In this document: piece after piece, positions 1-8,133 of the stretch | Layout of the letters: each line of letters opens with the position of its first letter | Position numbering within the stretch: the stretch's first letter is position 1 | Source of the DNA: Pseudomonas umsongensis | GTDB lineage: Bacteria; Pseudomonadota; Gammaproteobacteria; Pseudomonadales; Pseudomonadaceae | Reading direction: 5' to 3' | Length of the DNA: 64,000 bases | Assembly (NCBI RefSeq): GCF_002236105.1 | Contig: NZ_NIWU01000001.1 | Coordinates: 248,001-312,000 of the forward strand | Translations under genes and position numbers: made by a program | The notes under the pieces: model-generated | Told to the model about the DNA's origin: nothing | Seen by the model: only the letters and a program-made list of their open reading frames with translations | The model's database searches: none

Positions 1-1061
1 GCACCATTGTCGCGTCGCAATTGGCCGGCTGGCTCAATTTGCGATATGGCCTGCGCCTGATCACGTTGCTGTCCTTGTTGGCGTTGTCCGTGAGCGTCTT
101 CCTCCTGAGCTGTGTCAGTGGCTCGATATGGACCCTCTACCTGGGTTTTTTCCTGGTGCCGCTGGCCGGGCTGGGTACGTTGCAGGTGACCTGGTCGCAC
201 TTGGTCAACCTGTGGTTTGAGGAAAACCGAGGCCTGGCGTTGGCGATCATCCTCAGCGGCTCCGGGCTCGCGGCCATCATGCTGCCGCTGATCACCGCCT
301 GGGCGATCGGCCGTTGGAATTGGCAGGCGGGTTTTATCGCATTGAGCGTGTTGCCAATACTGCTGGCATTGCCACTGGCGTTACGCTGGTTAATGCCGAC
401 CGCTGTTGTCAGCCACAGCACATCACCACTTGCGGTCGTCAGCGAACGATCCGGCGGGCTGCTGTTGCGCGAAGCGCTGCGTTCGTGGCGGTTCTGGGTG
501 TGCAACCTGTCGATGACATTGGTGGTGTCCTGCGTGGTGGGCATGGTCACCAACATTGTGCCACTGCTGCAGGATCGAGGCCTGAGCGCCCTGCAGGCCA
601 GCCAGGTTTTCAGCAGCTTTGGCGTGTCGCTGATTCTCGGACGGTTGCTGGTGGGTTACCTGATTGACCGGTTGTGGGCCCCCGGTGTCGCCTCTTTGGC
701 GCTTTTGATGCCGGCATTTGCCTGCGGCATTTTTGCCTATGGCGACTCCAGCATTGCCCTGTACACCCTCGCCACATTGCTGGTGGGTGTTGGTGCGGGC
801 GCCGAATTCGATATCGCGGCATTCCTGATCGCCCGCTACTTCGGCATGCGCGACTACGGTCGCTTGTTCGGTGCCCATCTGGGCCTGATTACCGCCGGTG
901 CCGCGATCTCGCCATTGCTGTTTGCGGGACTGTTCAAGCTGACCGGTGGCTACTCGGCCATGCTGTTGTTCAGCTTCATCTGCTTTGTCGTCGGACCCTT
1001 GCTTCTCCTGACGCTGGGTGGGTATCCGCGTTATCAGGCCGAGTCATTGGCGACCCGCTAG
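1..1061 (+). CDS. MFS permease, 5' end outside window
   Basis: C-terminal part of a major facilitator superfamily permease, probably a monocarboxylate or oxalate/formate-antiporter-like carrier in the inner membrane. The frame is open from base 3 and reads TIVASQLAGW, so the real start lies upstream. Hydrophobic segments fill the chain. Two signatures, LVNLWFEENRGLALA and GAEFDIAAFLIARYFG, are nearly repeated in the permeases at 26709-28019 and 30945-32207, so the three are paralogues. Family knowledge supports import of organic acids. Resin-acid uptake is inferred from the neighbourhood. Confidence 0.9.
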   Translation, partial: TIVASQLAGWLNLRYGLRLITLLSLLALSVSVFLLSCVSGSIWTLYLGFFLVPLAGLGTLQVTWSHLVNLWFEENRGLALAIILSGSGLAAIMLPLITAWAIGRWNWQAGFIALSVLPILLALPLALRWLMPTAVVSHSTSPLAVVSERSGGLLLREALRSWRFWVCNLSMTLVVSCVVGMVTNIVPLLQDRGLSALQASQVFSSFGVSLILGRLLVGYLIDRLWAPGVASLALLMPAFACGIFAYGDSSIALYTLATLLVGVGAGAEFDIAAFLIARYFGMRDYGRLFGAHLGLITAGAAISPLLFAGLFKLTGGYSAMLLFSFICFVVGPLLLLTLGGYPRYQAESLATR

Positions 1062-1082
1062 TGGAATTTCGAGCTAAACATA

Positions 1083-1107
1083 TGGACAAATAATTGATTT
1101 GTGTTCA
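1083..1107 (+). promoter_or_regulatory. Shared dyad operator, copy 1
   Basis: TGGACAA-N11-GTGTTCA, a 25-bp inverted repeat 50 bp upstream of the oxidoreductase start at 1157. It has the same half-site spacing as eight other leaders in this window. TGGACA could also serve as a -35 element. The regulator is unknown. Confidence 0.65.
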
Positions 1108-1156
1108 ACTACTGCTCTAAGTGCAGCCTTAAAATAAAACAGACAAGGAGAATGCC

Positions 1157-2083
1157 ATGCGTGCAGCAATTATTTCCGAGCGCAATGCGCTGCCGGTAGT
1201 CGACGAGTTTCGTGAGCCGAAGCCGCAAGACGGCGCGGTACTGATCGATGTCGATACCGCTGGCCTGGGGGGCTGGGATGTACTCGGCGCCTACCGTCTC
1301 GGAGTGGAGTACCCCTGTGTCATTCGCGGCGAAGGCGTAGGCCGTGCGCCGGATGGCCGTCGGGTGTATTTCGGGGAACGCTCGGTGCTGCCATTTGGTG
1401 CCTGGGCAGAGCGCACCCTGGTGCCGCAAGCCGAAGTGTGGAATGTGCCGGACGACGTGGACGATAAAACCGCGATCAGCATGGGCATTGCGGCTACCGG
1501 TGCCATCGTTCCACTGGAAAAAGCCGAAATTCAGAAGGGTGAAAAAGTCCTGATTTTGGGCGCGACCGGTACCCTCGGCCAGATCGCCTTGCAACTGGCG
1601 CGCGGTATGGGTGCGGGCAAGGTGGTCGGTGCTGCGCGGTCGGGTGAAGCGCTGGGCCGTTTGAAGTCGCGGGGCCTCGCCGATGAGGTGGTGACACTAG
1701 GCGGTAGCGATGATGTCGCAGCTCTCAAGGACGCGGCCGATGGTGGATTTGACGTGGTGCTGGACCTGGTGTGCGGTCAACCCATGTTGACGTCTCTGAA
1801 AGCCACCAATTGGGGCGCCCGTATCGTGACCATTGGCACGGGGGCCGGACGCCAGCTCAATCTGGATATTGCCGATCTATTGTTCCGCAACTTGTCGTGC
1901 ATCGGCACCGGCCAGCGCGCGCCAGCAGACCGTGAGCAAATCTGGCTGCGTCTGCTGAAGATCGCCAAAGAGCAGCAGATTCAGGTGGATTACCTTGACT
2001 TCACCCTGGATCAGGCAGCTGAAGCCTGGGCCGCGCAGGTCAATGGGCCACACGCAAAAATCACTGCCACGATTCGTCGTTGA
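1157..2083 (+). CDS. Zinc-independent MDR oxidoreductase (quinone reductase-like)
   Basis: 308-residue medium-chain dehydrogenase/reductase, predicted cytosolic and NAD(P)H-dependent. The GroES-like fold occupies about residues 1-120. A nucleotide-binding loop LGATGTLG lies near residues 134-141. The structural and catalytic zinc cysteine clusters of alcohol dehydrogenases are absent, which points to quinone or enone reduction. The start has a strong AAGGAG site; the 17 bases acaaggagaatgccatg around it recur exactly at the amidohydrolase start at 5898. It is monocistronic, with a dyad operator upstream and a terminator hairpin downstream. The substrate is not deducible. Confidence 0.85.
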   Translation: MRAAIISERNALPVVDEFREPKPQDGAVLIDVDTAGLGGWDVLGAYRLGVEYPCVIRGEGVGRAPDGRRVYFGERSVLPFGAWAERTLVPQAEVWNVPDDVDDKTAISMGIAATGAIVPLEKAEIQKGEKVLILGATGTLGQIALQLARGMGAGKVVGAARSGEALGRLKSRGLADEVVTLGGSDDVAALKDAADGGFDVVLDLVCGQPMLTSLKATNWGARIVTIGTGAGRQLNLDIADLLFRNLSCIGTGQRAPADREQIWLRLLKIAKEQQIQVDYLDFTLDQAAEAWAAQVNGPHAKITATIRR

Positions 2084-2092
2084 AACCCCTGT

Positions 2093-2128
2093 CGCTAAAA
2101 GGTGCCCTTGTTCGGGTGCCTTTTAGCG
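2093..2128. terminator. Bidirectional terminator between convergent genes
   Basis: Stem CGCTAAAAGG / CCTTTTAGCG with an inner CCC-TTGTTC-GGG hairpin and A- and T-rich flanks inside the stem. It lies between the convergent oxidoreductase and AraC genes and overlaps the AraC stop codon. Confidence 0.75.
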
Positions 2129-3028
2129 TCGGCGCTGATGGCGAAACTCTTCGGGTGTAACGCCGAGTTCTTTGCGGAATGCGGCACTGAAGGCTGCTGC
2201 ATTGTTGAAGCCGGCCTGATAGGCAACTTGTTTGATCAGTAACCGTGTGTCGGCCAGCAGCGCCATGGCTTTTCGCAGGCGATGTTGTGCTGCGTATTGG
2301 CGCAATGTCATGCCAGTCGTGTTTTTGCAGCGACTGGACAGAGTTCGCAACGGCAGCTCGCAGGCCTGCGCCAAGTGGCGCAAAGAGTGGCCTTCGTCGC
2401 TCGTGGTATCGAGCAGTTCACGCAGGATGTTGAATTGCCGAGGGCTGAGTTTTTCAGTGTCGGGTAAGGGAACGGCGGCAACGACGGGAACGTCGATGAA
2501 CTCGCGGCGCAGGTCCAGGGCAATGCTGGTGAGCAGGCACTCGGTTTGCAATTCGCTGGCGAAACCGGGATTGCTCACCTCTTCGGCCAGCCGTTGCAAG
2601 GACGCGTGCAGGTAACCGCTCTGCAGGTCAAGCATGGCTTCGCTGACGTTCTCCTTCCAGTTCCAGCGATAACTGCCCAGGGCGCCGAGGGAGGAGGGAT
2701 CGAACAGGCACACCAGGGCCTTTTGCTTGCTGGCATCGTGGCGTAGATGGAATTCGGTGCGATGGGGAATGAACAGCAGTTTGCCCAAGGGCTGGAATTG
2801 ATGCGCGCCGTGCCTGGCAAAGCTGCCGCAGTTAGGCTTGCTTTGAACGCTGGCAGGCAGCATCAGGCGTATCAGGCAACTGTTGCCGGTTTCAATCAGG
2901 GCCGTGCCGGAGCACGACCATTGCGCCTGTTCAACGCGCAGATCGAAGCCTTGTTTGGCCAGTGAAGCTTCGGTCAGGAAATTACCTGACGCTTCACAGT
3001 TGTACTCGCTGTAGTGGATCGCGTTCAT
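2123..3028 (-). CDS. AraC-family transcriptional regulator
   Basis: 301-residue regulator. The last 100 residues carry the double helix-turn-helix of the AraC/XylS family, including LAQACELPLRTLSSR and the second-helix signature AYQAGFNNAAAFSAAFRKE followed by GVTPEEFR. The N-terminal 180 residues would be the effector and dimerisation part and show no clear cupin motif by eye. It is convergent with the oxidoreductase and divergent from the LysR gene at 3171. It may control either neighbour, but no binding site could be assigned. Confidence 0.9.
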   Translation of the reverse strand: MNAIHYSEYNCEASGNFLTEASLAKQGFDLRVEQAQWSCSGTALIETGNSCLIRLMLPASVQSKPNCGSFARHGAHQFQPLGKLLFIPHRTEFHLRHDASKQKALVCLFDPSSLGALGSYRWNWKENVSEAMLDLQSGYLHASLQRLAEEVSNPGFASELQTECLLTSIALDLRREFIDVPVVAAVPLPDTEKLSPRQFNILRELLDTTSDEGHSLRHLAQACELPLRTLSSRCKNTTGMTLRQYAAQHRLRKAMALLADTRLLIKQVAYQAGFNNAAAFSAAFRKELGVTPEEFRHQRRR

Positions 3029-3170
3029 TTTTCAACCTTCAGCCTTTTTTATTGTTGGTGCTGAAATTCGAAGGGTGGCAATACGGCAAAGCAGCTACCC
3101 GGTCTCGAGTGTACCGAGGCTGTGGACCAAGCTGTTTCATATATTCAGACCGTAGGTATCAGAAAATCAG

Positions 3171-4082
3171 ATGACAAAGGGCAGAGATATTTCAATGCGC
3201 CAGCTGCGTTATTTTGTCGCCGCCGCGGACGCCGGACAGTTTTCCCAAGCGGCGCTGAAGGCACATGTATCGCAGTCGGCGATTACGGCGGCCGTGTTGC
3301 ATCTGGAACAGTCCATGGGCGTCAGCCTGTTCGACCGCCTGCCCCATGGCGTGTCACTGACCGCTGAAGGCAACAAGTTTTCCCAGCATGCGCGGCACAT
3401 CCTCGACACCCTGCAGGACGCCCTCAGTGAACCGCTTTTTCTCGGTCACGCCATGCAAGGCACCGTACGAGTGGGCGCCTCTTACACGGTGCTGGGCTAT
3501 TTTCTGCCTGCGCTGCTGGCGCGCTTCAAACGTAGCTACCCTCAGGTTGAGATCGACCTGATCGACATGGACCGTCACAGCATTGAGGAAGCCCTGGGCA
3601 ATGGCGATCTCGACCTGGGCCTGACGATAGTCTCCAACACACCAAACCTGCAGGGGTTCGCTCACCAGGTGCTGATTCGTTCTCGCCGCCAACTCTGGTT
3701 GGCCAGTCAGCACCCTTTGATGTCCGCCACCTCGATCAATCTCGAAGACGTCGCCGAGCATCCCTATATCCTCGCCACGGTCGATGAGGGGGAGGCTTCG
3801 ACTTCGCGCTACTGGGAATCCCGTGGATTGGCGCCCAAGGTGGCTTTTCGCACCTCATCCATGGAGGCATTGCGCGGGTTGGTGGGGCATGGTTTCGGCG
3901 TGACCATTCTCTCGGACATGGTCTACCGGGCCTGGTCCCTGGAGGGCAAGAAAATTGAGATCCGCCCGCTGGTAGACGTGATTCCCCCCATGGAGCTCGG
4001 ACTTATCTGGCTGCCAGATACCCGTTTGTCAGCATCGGCCCAGGCATTCCGGCAGTTTTTGATCATGGCCTGCGCTTCGTAG
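3171..4082 (+). CDS. LysR-family transcriptional regulator
   Basis: 303-residue LysR-type regulator. The N-terminal winged helix-turn-helix (about residues 9-68) includes RQLRYFVAAADAGQFSQAA and SQSAITAAVLHLEQ. A periplasmic-binding-protein-like effector domain follows. A second ATG at 3195 (MRQLRYF) would give a more typical LysR N-terminus, so the start is uncertain. It is transcribed away from the AraC gene across a 142-bp spacer. No catabolic target is evident beside it. Confidence 0.9.
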   Translation: MTKGRDISMRQLRYFVAAADAGQFSQAALKAHVSQSAITAAVLHLEQSMGVSLFDRLPHGVSLTAEGNKFSQHARHILDTLQDALSEPLFLGHAMQGTVRVGASYTVLGYFLPALLARFKRSYPQVEIDLIDMDRHSIEEALGNGDLDLGLTIVSNTPNLQGFAHQVLIRSRRQLWLASQHPLMSATSINLEDVAEHPYILATVDEGEASTSRYWESRGLAPKVAFRTSSMEALRGLVGHGFGVTILSDMVYRAWSLEGKKIEIRPLVDVIPPMELGLIWLPDTRLSASAQAFRQFLIMACAS

Positions 4083-4249
4083 CCTTGCAGCTGGCGCGCA
4101 GCGTTGACTGGCTATTTGCCGGAGTCGAGTGAGGAGGGGATCGTAAATCGCGAAAACTGTGCAGTGGTATTGGATATTCAGATACTGCAACACAGGTGGG
4201 TTTTTTTGCGTCTTCGCAGAGGACAGAATTCAGGGGTGGTATCGCAATT

Positions 4250-4699
4250 TCAATTCGCTGCTTGCTTGATATCTCCGCAGAAAATATCGACGTTGCCATC
4301 GGCCGGCGTGGTTGTCACAACCACGGAGTAGCCGGTGGAAAACAGTTCTGACATGGCGACAGGCGCGCTTCGTGAATAGGTCCAGCCACCGATATCGGAA
4401 ATACGGCTGGTGTTGATCCGGTCATTCATTGTGTAGGCAACGGGCCCGGGTTGTTTGCAGCTCCCTTTATGGATAGACGTATAGAGGTTCAAGGGACTGA
4501 GGGTTCCGCTTGGAACCCCGCCAATGATGAAGGTAAAGGCGGTTTCATTGCCTTGGTTGGCCAATGTCGTATTGGCAATCTCGCCGGTGTTCTGTGGCGT
4601 AGCAAGCAGAGGAATGGTCACTGTCTGGTTTGATGAATGCGTACAGCCGAGCATCATCACAGTGGCCATCAGCGCCGCCGATTGATTTCTCAAATTCAT
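4250..4699 (-). CDS. Small lipoprotein of unknown function
   Basis: 149 residues. The start at 4699 gives a clean lipoprotein signal (MNLRNQSAALMATVMMLGC, lipobox LGC, lipidated Cys19). An upstream in-frame extension to 4753 would bury this signal and is rejected. The mature part is Ser/Thr/Val rich, with a C-terminal Cys in IFCGDI. I do not recognise the family. It is flanked by the LysR gene and a decayed TetR gene, with no apparent operon partner. Confidence 0.7.
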   Translation of the reverse strand: MNLRNQSAALMATVMMLGCTHSSNQTVTIPLLATPQNTGEIANTTLANQGNETAFTFIIGGVPSGTLSPLNLYTSIHKGSCKQPGPVAYTMNDRINTSRISDIGGWTYSRSAPVAMSELFSTGYSVVVTTTPADGNVDIFCGDIKQAAN

Positions 4700-4837
4700 G
4701 ATAAATCTCCTGTGCTCCGAAAATGTAGTACGGGAGATTTTGGTATAGCTCATTTGAGCAATGTCTTGTGCGGGATGCAGACAGGGGCGGTGCCATTTTG
4801 CCGGGTGTATTGGGGGTCGACCCGCATCGTGACGCCG

Positions 4838-5302
4838 CTACTGCCGAGCGTTGTTGGCCGGCGGCCAGGTTCCATTGTTCATCAGGCTGTCGAAGGTCTC
4901 GGTCATTTCTTGCGCCGAGTTCGGATAGTCGTGGCGTACCCACCACAGCCACAGCCCGATCAAGGCCCCCACGAAACAGCGTACCGCCGCTTCGCCACGC
5001 ATGTGCTCCACCTGGTACAAACCCTGTTTTCGGTAGTGTTCCCGCACCTGGATGATCAGGATATTTTCCAGATGGGCAAGAATCACGCTCTGGCCGGGAC
5101 CGCTGAAAAATGACGTCGTCAGTGCCGCATGACGTTCGGTAGCGCTGAACAGCCAGGCTGACACGTCCAGCAGGACACGACGGTCGCCACCTACCTCGGT
5201 GACCTTGGTTGAGGGCATGCCAATGGCTTCATACCCGGCAACGATCAGGTCTTCCTTGTCGCGAAAGTGCGCGTAGAAGGTGGAGCGGGCAACCCCCGTA
5301 CC
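4838..5302 (-). pseudogene. TetR-family regulator, 5'-truncated remnant
   Basis: Reading leftward from about 5302 the frame gives GTGVARSTFYAHFRDKEDLI, the second half of a TetR helix-turn-helix, then a ligand-binding domain to the stop at 4838. The first 30-40 residues of a TetR DNA-binding domain are missing. Upstream sequence switches to an unrelated plus-strand gene. The first internal ATG (5218) lies after the helix-turn-helix, so any product could not bind DNA normally. See the junction with the DUF1329 remnant. Confidence 0.8.
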
Positions 5303-5502
5303 GCGCGCTGTTCCAGAGCGGCGTTCAGTTGTACGACAAAAACCTTCCGTACACAGTGAAAAACGTCAGTTATGACTTCAACAAGGGCATGTGGTCGTTG
5401 CTCAACGACGGCCTCAAGGGCGGCTACCGGGTACACGACGCACCGCTGTCGGAGCGCGACATGAAACCTGAATCGATTGTTTCCCAGGAAACGCAACGCT
5501 GA
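5299..5502 (+). pseudogene. DUF1329 protein, C-terminal fragment only
   Basis: In frame from about 5299 to the stop at 5502, the 67 residues from YRALFQSGVQLYDKN to the end match the last 67 residues of the intact DUF1329 protein at 12849-14207 (50 of 67 identical by eye). The preceding roughly 385 residues are absent. The divergence shows this was a distinct paralogue, not a recent copy. A good terminator follows, so the 3' end is native. Confidence 0.85.
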
Positions 5503-5525
5503 TTGCATCGAATGGACACGCATTT

Positions 5526-5552
5526 GCGGCCTGAGTGGGCCGCTTTTTTTTT
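5526..5552 (+). terminator. Rho-independent terminator
   Basis: GCGGCC-TGAGTG-GGCCGC stem followed directly by nine T residues, 24 bp after the stop of the DUF1329 fragment. Confidence 0.9.
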
Positions 5553-5603
5553 GCTGGATTCTTTTGGCGTACATATCCATTTGAGGCGGCCTGACAGCCG
5601 ACC

Positions 5604-5707
5604 CCTGTAGGAGCGAGCCTGCTCGCGATGGACGTCAACGATAACGCGCCCTGTCTGGATGAACGCGTTGTCTGGGCCTCCATCGCGAGCATGTTCGCTC
5701 CTACAGG
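5604..5707. repeat. REP doublet (inverted pair)
   Basis: Two inverted REP units (left CCTGTAGGAGCGAGCC, right TTCGCTCCTACAGG), each with its own GAGC..GCTC core, spaced by about 50 bp. Same family as the repeats at 22411, 25746 and 45388. Typical of Pseudomonas REPINs. Confidence 0.9.
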
Positions 5708-5778
5708 TTCTTCCAATCCGCAAAAGCCCGTTCCACACAAGGCACACCCCAAAAACCTTCTCTAGCTTCAATAATAAA

Positions 5779-5803
5779 TGAACACATATAGAAAAAGTGT
5801 CTA
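5779..5803 (+). promoter_or_regulatory. Shared dyad operator, copy 2, with promoter
   Basis: TGAACAC-N11-GTGTCTA, AT-rich centre. TGAACA followed 17 bp later by TATATT could form the core promoter of the amidohydrolase-kinase-phosphatase operon. Confidence 0.75.
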
Positions 5804-5897
5804 TATTATTGGCGGTGCAGTTATCCCTCAAACCGGTCCGAACGCCCTGTCAAATGAGGCGTTCGACCTGCTGGCTTATTACAACAAGGAGAATGCC

Positions 5898-6935
5898 ATG
5901 CTGATTGATGTCCACGCCCACTTGCTGACTGAGGGTATGCTGAACCGCCACGAGTTCTGGGGGCCGTTCATGAAGGTGCAGGGGCTGACCGTGGGGCATT
6001 TTTCCCTCGGTACCAAGCAACCGGCCAAAGCCGCTACTGACGCTGAGGCGCAGGCCAACCTCCTCGCGCGCATGACCCACGCCAGCCGGCGCAAGCTGAT
6101 GGCCGAACGGGGTGTCGACAAGCTGGTGATGTCCACACCGTCCCACTGTTTCATGTATTGGGCAGGTGATTTCGCCAACGAATACGCGCGCCTGTGCAAC
6201 GACGAGCTGTCGGCATTTTGCCGGGCCGATCCCGACCACTTCGATTTCTGGTGCCACGCCAACCTGGCGGACCCACTGAACGCAGCCAAGGAAATCGAAC
6301 GCGCCGTGACTCAGTTAGGCGCCAAGGGCGTGTGCGTCGGTGGGGCCAATTTCAATGGTCTGGAAGCTCACGATGAACGCCTGTTCCCCGTCTGGGAAAA
6401 GCTCACCCAGCTGGATGTGCCGATCATGGTGCATGGCTTCAACCAGTCGATCTACTGGGGCGAAAAACACACCGACGACAAGTTCGAAACCACTTCGATC
6501 GTGGGTGATTGCGTCGATGAAACGTTGTTCTTCTGGTACCTGATCTGCGGCGGCGCACTGGATGTTTTCCCGACCCTGAAAACCTACATCACCCATGCCG
6601 GTGGCATGGCGGTTTTCCAGTTGGGGCGTTTGAGCGAGCTCAATCGGGCAATGGCACCTGACTCGCGCAACCAGCGACCGTTGATGGATTACATGCATAA
6701 TTTCTACTTCGACCTCGACGTGCATGCGCCCGGCTTGCGTCGTGGTGTCGCCGAGGTGGTTGGGGCGGAGCGTCTATTATACGGCACTAACTTTGGTGGC
6801 GCCTATGATCATGGCGACTTGACCGAGGGGCTGGGTTTGTCTGCTCAAGACCGTGAACGGATTCGTAGCGGTAACGCGATCGAACTCCTCAAGCTGAAGG
6901 TTCCGGCCAACGCTGGCCGGGTGCTGACGTCGTGA
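5898..6935 (+). CDS. Amidohydrolase-2 family enzyme
   Basis: 345 residues, predicted cytosolic TIM-barrel metal-dependent hydrolase or decarboxylase of the ACMSD-like amidohydrolase-2 group. HxH is at residues 6 and 8 (DVHAH), with further metal or catalytic histidines near 179 (MVHGFNQ) and 233 (ITHAGG). The start at 5898 has AAGGAG; the longer in-frame start at 5778 is rejected. The Asp that usually sits in a GSDYP-like loop is Asn here (YGTNFGG). It is a close paralogue of 48468-49532. It overlaps the kinase gene by 4 bp (GTGA). Decarboxylation or C-C hydrolysis of a ring-cleavage product is inferred. Confidence 0.85.
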   Translation: MLIDVHAHLLTEGMLNRHEFWGPFMKVQGLTVGHFSLGTKQPAKAATDAEAQANLLARMTHASRRKLMAERGVDKLVMSTPSHCFMYWAGDFANEYARLCNDELSAFCRADPDHFDFWCHANLADPLNAAKEIERAVTQLGAKGVCVGGANFNGLEAHDERLFPVWEKLTQLDVPIMVHGFNQSIYWGEKHTDDKFETTSIVGDCVDETLFFWYLICGGALDVFPTLKTYITHAGGMAVFQLGRLSELNRAMAPDSRNQRPLMDYMHNFYFDLDVHAPGLRRGVAEVVGAERLLYGTNFGGAYDHGDLTEGLGLSAQDRERIRSGNAIELLKLKVPANAGRVLTS

Positions 6936-8131
6936 CGGACAGCCTGCTGGACATGGCCGCCGGGCGGCCATGCCCGCAGCGCAGCGGGCGATTGCCTCGG
7001 CAACTGAGTGAGATATCCGCAGCCTGGCTCACGCAGCTATTGCAGCCGCGTTATCCAGGCATCGAGGTCCTGGCGCTGACGGCGTTGGAGGTCCGTAACG
7101 GGCACACCACCAAATTGCGCGCCAGGCTTGAGTTGAACGAGGTCGGACAGCGCGCGGGTATTCCTGCGCATGTGTGCCTGAAGTCGAACTGGTCCGAAGG
7201 TTTCGAGAGCGGCGATATCTGTGAGCTGGAAGCGCGCCTGTATCATCTGGCGCGCGGCTGGACCGATGCGCCATTGCCGACCACATTTTTCACCGACTGG
7301 GACGCCGATGGTGGCGGTCGAGGTGTGGTGATGATGGAAGACCTCGGTCTGGCTGCCGGGCAATTTGGTCATAGCACCGATCACCTTGGCTTGGACGGTG
7401 TTGCTCAGGGGCTCGAGTCACTGGCGACGGTGCATGCTGCTACCTGGAACAGTCCGCAGTTGCAGGAGCAGCGCTGGTTGCCGGTGTCGATGGCCAACCC
7501 GGTGGACAGCGACGGTCTGCTGCGCATGTACAACTACATCAAGGTCAATCTGCGTAAACCCGAGTACCAGCAGCTGCTGCCGAAATGGATGTACGAATCA
7601 CCGGAGTTGTTTAGCCATGCCTTCGATGAATTGGCAGCTTTTGAACTGGAGCAGACTTCACCCTGTTGTTTGATCCATGGTGACTCCCATCAGGGTAATA
7701 GTTTCTTGCGCAGTGACGGTCAACGTATCTGGCTGGATTGGCAACTGGCCCGACGTGGCCGGCCATGGCGCGATGTCGCCTATTTCATGCTCGGCGCGTT
7801 GACCGTGGAGGAGCGCCGCGCCGAAGCGCTGCGTTTGCTGCGTGTTTACCGTGAAAAACTGATTAGCCTGGGAGCCGAAGGCGTGCTGGGTCAGGACGCG
7901 GCCTGGGAACAAGTACGGCGTTGGCCGGTCTGGGGGATGCAGACCTGGATGTCGAACATGGATGATTGGGGGCAGGCCGGACTGCCAATGGTGGAGCGGT
8001 TTTTCGCCGCCGCAGAAGATTTTGATACTGTGCGCTTGTTAACCCACGGCCGTAAGCCACGCCGCACACCGATATTGGGGCAGGGCGCAAGGCCGTTGAC
8101 GCAAGCGTATCAACATTTATTGGAGAGTTGA
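6932..8131 (+). CDS. APH-family phosphotransferase (acyl-CoA kinase-like)
   Basis: 399 residues, aminoglycoside phosphotransferase/choline kinase fold. Catalytic loop HGDSHQGN is at residues 249-256 and the metal-binding Asp is D269 (WLDWQ). The GTG start overlaps the amidohydrolase stop, so the two are translationally coupled. In catabolic clusters such kinases (for example the levulinate-pathway LvaA enzyme, or the kinase domain of ACAD10/11) phosphorylate hydroxyacyl-CoAs so that an acyl-CoA dehydrogenase-like enzyme can remove phosphate. That role is inferred; antibiotic resistance is unlikely in this context. Confidence 0.85.
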   Translation: MTDSLLDMAAGRPCPQRSGRLPRQLSEISAAWLTQLLQPRYPGIEVLALTALEVRNGHTTKLRARLELNEVGQRAGIPAHVCLKSNWSEGFESGDICELEARLYHLARGWTDAPLPTTFFTDWDADGGGRGVVMMEDLGLAAGQFGHSTDHLGLDGVAQGLESLATVHAATWNSPQLQEQRWLPVSMANPVDSDGLLRMYNYIKVNLRKPEYQQLLPKWMYESPELFSHAFDELAAFELEQTSPCCLIHGDSHQGNSFLRSDGQRIWLDWQLARRGRPWRDVAYFMLGALTVEERRAEALRLLRVYREKLISLGAEGVLGQDAAWEQVRRWPVWGMQTWMSNMDDWGQAGLPMVERFFAAAEDFDTVRLLTHGRKPRRTPILGQGARPLTQAYQHLLES

Positions 8132-8133
8132 GC

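Larger units (their letters stand above)
5503..5897. other. 395-bp gene-free stretch
   Basis: Contains, in order, a terminator (5526-5552), a REP inverted repeat (5604-5707) and a shared dyad operator (5779-5803), then the leader of the amidohydrolase operon. An in-frame upstream ATG at 5778 lies inside the operator and lacks a ribosome site. I see no small gene. Confidence 0.7.

Noticed and set aside
5778..5897. N-terminal extension of the amidohydrolase from the ATG at 5778
   Set aside because: It starts inside the operator/promoter and has no ribosome site; the ATG at 5898 has AAGGAG and begins at the conserved MLIDVHAH.
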